A stretch of 64,000 bases of DNA from Pyxicephalus adspersus (taxonomy: Eukaryota > Chordata > Amphibia > Anura > Pyxicephalidae), in assembly GCF_032062135.1 (NCBI RefSeq), contig NC_092862.1, positions 97,776,547 to 97,840,546 on the forward strand, in the 5' to 3' direction. The translations under genes were made by a program, and so were the position numbers. Below, in pieces: positions 59,801-64,000 of the stretch. The notes under the pieces were generated by a model, which made no database searches, was not told the origin of the DNA, and worked only from the letters and a program-made list of their open reading frames with translations. The number at the start of each line of letters is the position of its first letter. Positions within the stretch are counted from its first letter, which is position 1.

Positions 59801-60892
59801 TGATGAAAAAAAAGGATGAGGAGGCAAGACAAAGCCCCCAAATAGCTTTCCAATTTGTACGCCATCATCGTAGGTCTTAGTCTTAAAGTTGAAACAACTG
59901 TTACAGCATGTGGAGCACAGAGACTTAGTTGAAACACATCTGTTAGTCGTCCTGTGAAATATTAAAAAAAGGGTGAATTTTGAATAATAATAATGTTATG
60001 AAAACACATTTAAGTATTTTCATTTGTCTTCCTGGGAGATTAGAAATGTGCTCCTTTTTTTTCCAAACACTAAAGTTATGTATAATACCCTTTCTCAGAT
60101 TTGATTGGCAGACACCTTTAACAAAACATATAGAAATACAAGCTTTGAAACCATCATTATCTATTAGCTTCTCTTTAAAGTTGGCTTACCAAAACAACCG
60201 AACAGGATTCTTCTTGACAGTGATGGAAGAGGTGGAATCAGCCATTAATTATTCTCTATAAACACGTTACACAACTCTATGGAGGTATTTTTTTCCCAAA
60301 ATGTTATTTTAGTAACTATTAGAGCATCATGCATAGATTTTATTAATTGAAATTCTTTATATTTTGTAGGCACTTTTACCATAGGTCAATTAAATTGCAC
60401 ATCATGGCTAAAAAACAAAACAAAAAAACTATGCAGTACATCTCTGTGTTGCACATTTCCCTGTGTTGTACCCCTCAACAATTTTAATGAAAATATTAAA
60501 TTTTGATCTGTCAGAAATCTGCCCAGCTCCTGTTTAGTTTGGGGCTGGTAATACAAAGTATTGTCAGCCCTGAATTATTTTCTTTTGCAGAACTAGTCAG
60601 ATCCGTCCACTGTCCTATCTCCACAGCATTAATACTAATCATTCTGTAGATCCAAGACGTTATAGACAAGAACTGAGAGGTCTAATCACTTTCCTTGAGA
60701 TAACACAGGAATTGCACACAAAATAAAGGACAACTCTTAATTTCTGACATGATCAACATGTACTGGAGTTTTTATGTCAGCTTATGTCACGTATTCCAGG
60801 AGGCTGTAGGCTGCTCTTTATGTGCATGCCTGATCCCGGGCCTTCTACTGCAAAAAAGCCAAAATAATTAAGATTTCCTTACCCCTCATTGT
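56821..60892. other. Unique AT-rich DNA, no gene seen
   Basis: About 4 kb without a recognised repeat or exon, the longest such stretch. Several 60-93-codon frames (57075-57317, 58722-59000, 59980-60261) lack domains that I recognise. Conserved regulatory sequence cannot be judged without a comparison genome. Confidence 0.5.
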
Positions 60893-62427
60893 TGCTGTTG
60901 TCTACCACCACCTGGCCCACTTTCACAACTTTTGGATAACTTTGCCTCTTGGCTCTTACATTTTCTTTCTCATGACCTTCTCACTCTCATCTTCGGTGAC
61001 TTTAACGTTGCAGTAGATGACCCCAACTATCCTTCCTCAGTCAAACTGCTCTCCATTTCCTCCTCCTTTGGACTCACACAGAACATAAATGGCCCCACAC
61101 ACATCTCTGGACACACTTTAGACCTTTCTCCAAACTCTGCAACCACACCCACCTGACAACTCACCATTTTCCCTTTCTGATCACAACCTTATTACTTTCA
61201 ACCATCTAATTGTTGCCCCCCTTTGCCACATCCCAGACCTGGTCAATGGCAGAGAGATATCCGTAATCTTTACAGCAACCTATTCTCAAACTGCCTTACG
61301 TCAATAACCCCCACTCTCTCTAAAATAAGATTTCCAGATAAAGTTGACACTCAGCTCAACCACACTGTTTCTTTGGCTCAGGATAAAGTTGCCCCTGCCA
61401 CCTTCCGCTACCCCCATCCTGCTAACCCCCAAACAACATCATACCAAACATTTACAAAAGACTGTTCGCACAGCTGAGCGCAAATGAAGGAAATCCAGAT
61501 TACAACACTTTAAAACTGAACTCACCGTTGCCAAGCAAAATTATTTCTCTGCTATCATTTAGTCTAAAGCTTCCAAACCACGCAGCCTCTTTTAAACAAT
61601 TGGCTCCTAAATCCCACACCTGCTCCTCCCACAACTACCTTCTCTGCCCAAGACATTTCCACCTACTTCCCAACTCTCTCTTTGACCCTCTCCAATCTGG
61701 TGTTCGAGCTGCAGATTAAACCGAAACAGCCAATGTCCTCCACAGAGCTACCTCTAATGCCAATTTTTCCCTCCACCCTCCCACCTGCCCAACATCTCCA
61801 AAATCCATTCCAACTTGTCCCCAGAGACCACCAAACTCCTTATACATGCTCCTATTATATCTCGTCTGGACTACTGGACCATCCTCCTCTCTGGTATTCC
61901 ACCAACCCGACTCTCTACTATAAAAGCTTATATGAATGCTGCAGCCAGACTTATTTATCCTTCCCACCACTTCTTTTCTGCTGCATCTCTCTGTAGTTTC
62001 TTTCATTGGCTTCCATTTCACCTTCCATTTCTGAGAATCAAATTCAAGCTTTTGTGCTTTGCCTCCAAATCCCTCTTGTCCCACTTACTTTTCTGATGCT
62101 ATCTTTGCTCCTCCAATGACCCACTCGTGACCTATAACCCACGACTCCAAGACTTTTCTAGAACTTCCCAAACTCTCTGGAATAGTCTTCCCCATCCTAT
62201 TCAGTTTGCTCCTGCTTTCTGTTCATTTAAAAGAGCACTCAAAACCCATCTTTTCAAACTTGCCTACCTGTCTTATTTTGTCTCCTAACCCCTCACTACC
62301 TCCAACCATTCTATATCCCCCTCCTATTGTGTGATACTTCCCCAACCTTCCCTCCTCCTCCTGCGTCATTGTCTGTCATTTGCAACTCCTATTTAATGTA
62401 CAGTGCTGCGTAATATGTTGGCACTAA
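60893..62427 (+). mobile_element. L2-type LINE, endonuclease and 3' end kept, polymerase core deleted
   Basis: On the plus strand, the apurinic-type endonuclease region reads VVYHHLAHFHNF, DNFASWLLHFLSHDLLTLIF, then GDFNVAVDDPNYPSS, FGLTQNINGPTHISGHTLDL. A frameshift leads to the SDHNL-like segment, and then to linker codons. Around 61700-61800 the sequence jumps directly to the C-terminal domain: [58 protein letters not shown]. The YADD block present in the 32.4-kb copy is missing, so there is an internal deletion. The 3' tail follows (ACTTGCCTACCTGTCTTATT, ATTGTGTGATACTTCCCC, TAATGTACAGTGCTGCGTAA) to about 62427. It is inactive. Confidence 0.88.
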
Positions 62428-63404
62428 TGTTGTAGTTTAAGTTAGTCTATAAACAGCCTTGTTTTTCAGTGAGTCACAGACACTTTTAGGCAAAATATAT
62501 GGCAGTACAAGCTACAAAACGTCTATTATCTTTCTTTTTTCTTAAGTTTAAGATTAGCAAAACAATGAAAGGAAATTCCTATGCTAATTAACAAAGGAAT
62601 TGAATTATTTATTAAATATTCTCTGATAAGAGATTTTGAAAAACTCACTTTAGCTATTTTTTCTAGAATTACACAGACCCTTTAAAATAAATATGTTTGT
62701 TTTCCTTTAATTGTTGATGTTTACTATAAGGGCCAAGGCATATCTATGGCCTCAAACATTTAGCCAATGTGCTTTATATAACAGTTTTTTGGTGGGTATC
62801 AAACCTATTTGTAACACAGCTTTCCGCTGCAGATATGTACAAGTAGAGTGTTCTGTGTCTTCACTTGTGAAACGAAGCCAGTGTACGTACACAGTATGGA
62901 CTAAATTATAATGCGGTATAGTTATGAAAGTTTAATCAACTTTTAATAAACTCATAATAGCATAGCTTCTACAGAACTCATCTGTTATGTCGCTTAGTGG
63001 TGTTTAAGACATTTAAGAAATCTTTTTCATTGACATTCTTTATACTTTTTCTTTTATTATACTTATTCTTTTTTATTGCCTGCACTGTAATGGTCATTAT
63101 ATAGCTTATAAATACAACATGGTTTTGGATTATAATTTAGAATATGTTGGAATTAAATAAAAAAAACAGGATTATAAATAACAAAAGGACTATTGTAAAG
63201 TTTATATTAGATTTGTATATTTTACTTAGCATTGGCTTGTTTCACTAGAGCCATCTAGCTCTAGAACTCATACGATAGGAAATCACTAAAATCAGTTTTT
63301 TTGCTTAGCCAAGCCTTTTTGGGTGTTTACTGATAATGTAGCTGTGGCTATGGTATGTAAGCAGTCAAATATTTACATATCTTCTTAGTAATCAGAATAC
63401 AGAT
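62428..63404. other. AT-rich DNA, no gene seen
   Basis: No exon or classified repeat. Confidence 0.5.
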
Positions 63405-63686
63405 CAGTGTTTATCAGCCATGATTTCTCCTAAGGTTGGTAGGAGTTCCTTTAGCAATCAGCAGTTTGTGACTCTCAGTTCAGTTTAACTGACACCAATG
63501 ATCTGTTTAGCTATCTGTAAGGCTTACAATCTACAAACTGTGCAGCAATGCAAAAGGCATTCTTCCCAATGACCCCCCACGTTAAATCACTATGAACTGT
63601 GGATATAGTAATTGTAGTAGGGGTTAAATGAAGACATTAAAGTTATTTTAAGGGGTTCCCAATGTTAAAAACCTTGAGAAACACTG
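63405..63686 (-). mobile_element. Non-autonomous hAT element, 282 bp
   Basis: It starts CAGTGTTTATCAGCC and ends CCTTGAGAAACACTG, so its ends are inverted. The flanking 8-mers ATACAGAT (63397-63404) and ATATAGAT (63687-63694) differ at one base, as expected for an aged hAT target duplication. A diverged copy in the opposite orientation lies at 19.2-19.5 kb. There is no coding capacity. Confidence 0.85.
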
Positions 63687-63694
63687 ATATAGAT

Positions 63695-64000
63695 TTTAAA
63701 ACATCCACCTAATGACCTTTGTAACTGCAGACACTGTAAAGAAATTCACAGGACTAGCTCTGGTCATGTTTTTGAGAACCTTGACCCTCACTGCTGCCTC
63801 TCCCAGCATAAACTTCTTAGCATTCCAGTCTCTGAATCTTCAAATAATGCCCACACTATGCAGGGACTCCAGGGGCAGAACTAAGTTTAACTAAGCTAAG
63901 CTGAGCTGCTTAAGAAAAGGACATGAAGCATTTAGTACATTTTCCTCTAAACTTTGTGGTGAAATTGCTCCATAGTACCTGCAGCTACAGAGGTCAGTAA
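63695..64000. other. No gene seen
   Basis: A 60-codon frame at 63712-63894 has no domain that I recognise. Confidence 0.5.

Noticed and set aside
32453..62427. Independent SINE family with (ATT)n tail
   Set aside because: The same tail directly follows LINE coding remnants at 32.5 and 62.3 kb, so the short pieces are better read as truncated LINE copies.
1..64000. CRISPR arrays, bacterial operons, tRNA or rRNA genes
   Set aside because: No regularly spaced repeats, no Shine-Dalgarno-led gene strings and no cloverleaf or rRNA motifs were seen.

Overview
The window reads as a stretch of frog nuclear genome with no intact gene. It is AT-rich, eukaryotic and non-coding, and it is full of dispersed repeats of the kinds known from anuran genomes. 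These are short palindromic DNA elements, hAT and Tc1/mariner fragments, an L2-type LINE whose tail carries an (ATT)n microsatellite, L1/Tx1-type LINE pieces and LTRs. A ranoid frog is my best guess from remembered repeat sequences; no host gene confirms it. I found no convincing host protein exon, tRNA, rRNA or bacterial-style operon. Almost all open frames of 60-140 codons are chance frames or lie inside repeats.

Layout. 0-12 kb: mostly unique AT-rich DNA with a hAT MITE that keeps a perfect 8-bp target duplication (629-1007) and two copies of a ~200-bp palindromic MITE. 12-25 kb: an LTR (12416-13120), more palindromic MITEs, a second hAT family, TA microsatellites and LINE tails. 25-32 kb: MITEs with a 'GTACACAC' type end, Tc1-like remnants, and the C-terminal part of a decayed multicopy protein gene (29.7-30.1 kb). 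32.4-35.2 kb: a minus-strand L2-type LINE with a recognisable YADD polymerase motif, split by a Tx1/L1-type insertion. 37-39.4 kb: an inverted copy of the LTR, then a cluster of three fold-backs. 41.3-42.6 kb: the best-preserved coding relic, a ~450-codon broken member of the same family as the 29.7-kb fragment. 44.8-50.2 kb: a GC-rich MITE, a Tx1-type reverse transcriptase fragment and a mariner-derived element with ~70-bp terminal repeats. 52-56 kb: a third LTR copy, a 35-bp perfect hairpin and a Tc1 copy split by a palindromic MITE. 60.9-62.4 kb: a plus-strand L2-type LINE that keeps the endonuclease region but has lost the polymerase core. 63.4 kb: another hAT element.

Nothing here works as a pathway. 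The repeats do record an order of insertion: MITE into Tc1 at 54.56 kb, Tx1-LINE into L2-LINE at 32.96 kb, and MITE into a fold-back arm at 38.74 kb. Four scattered hammerhead-ribozyme-like cores, the decayed multicopy gene family and the hairpin cluster are the most interesting items. I did not find a clear new biological system.
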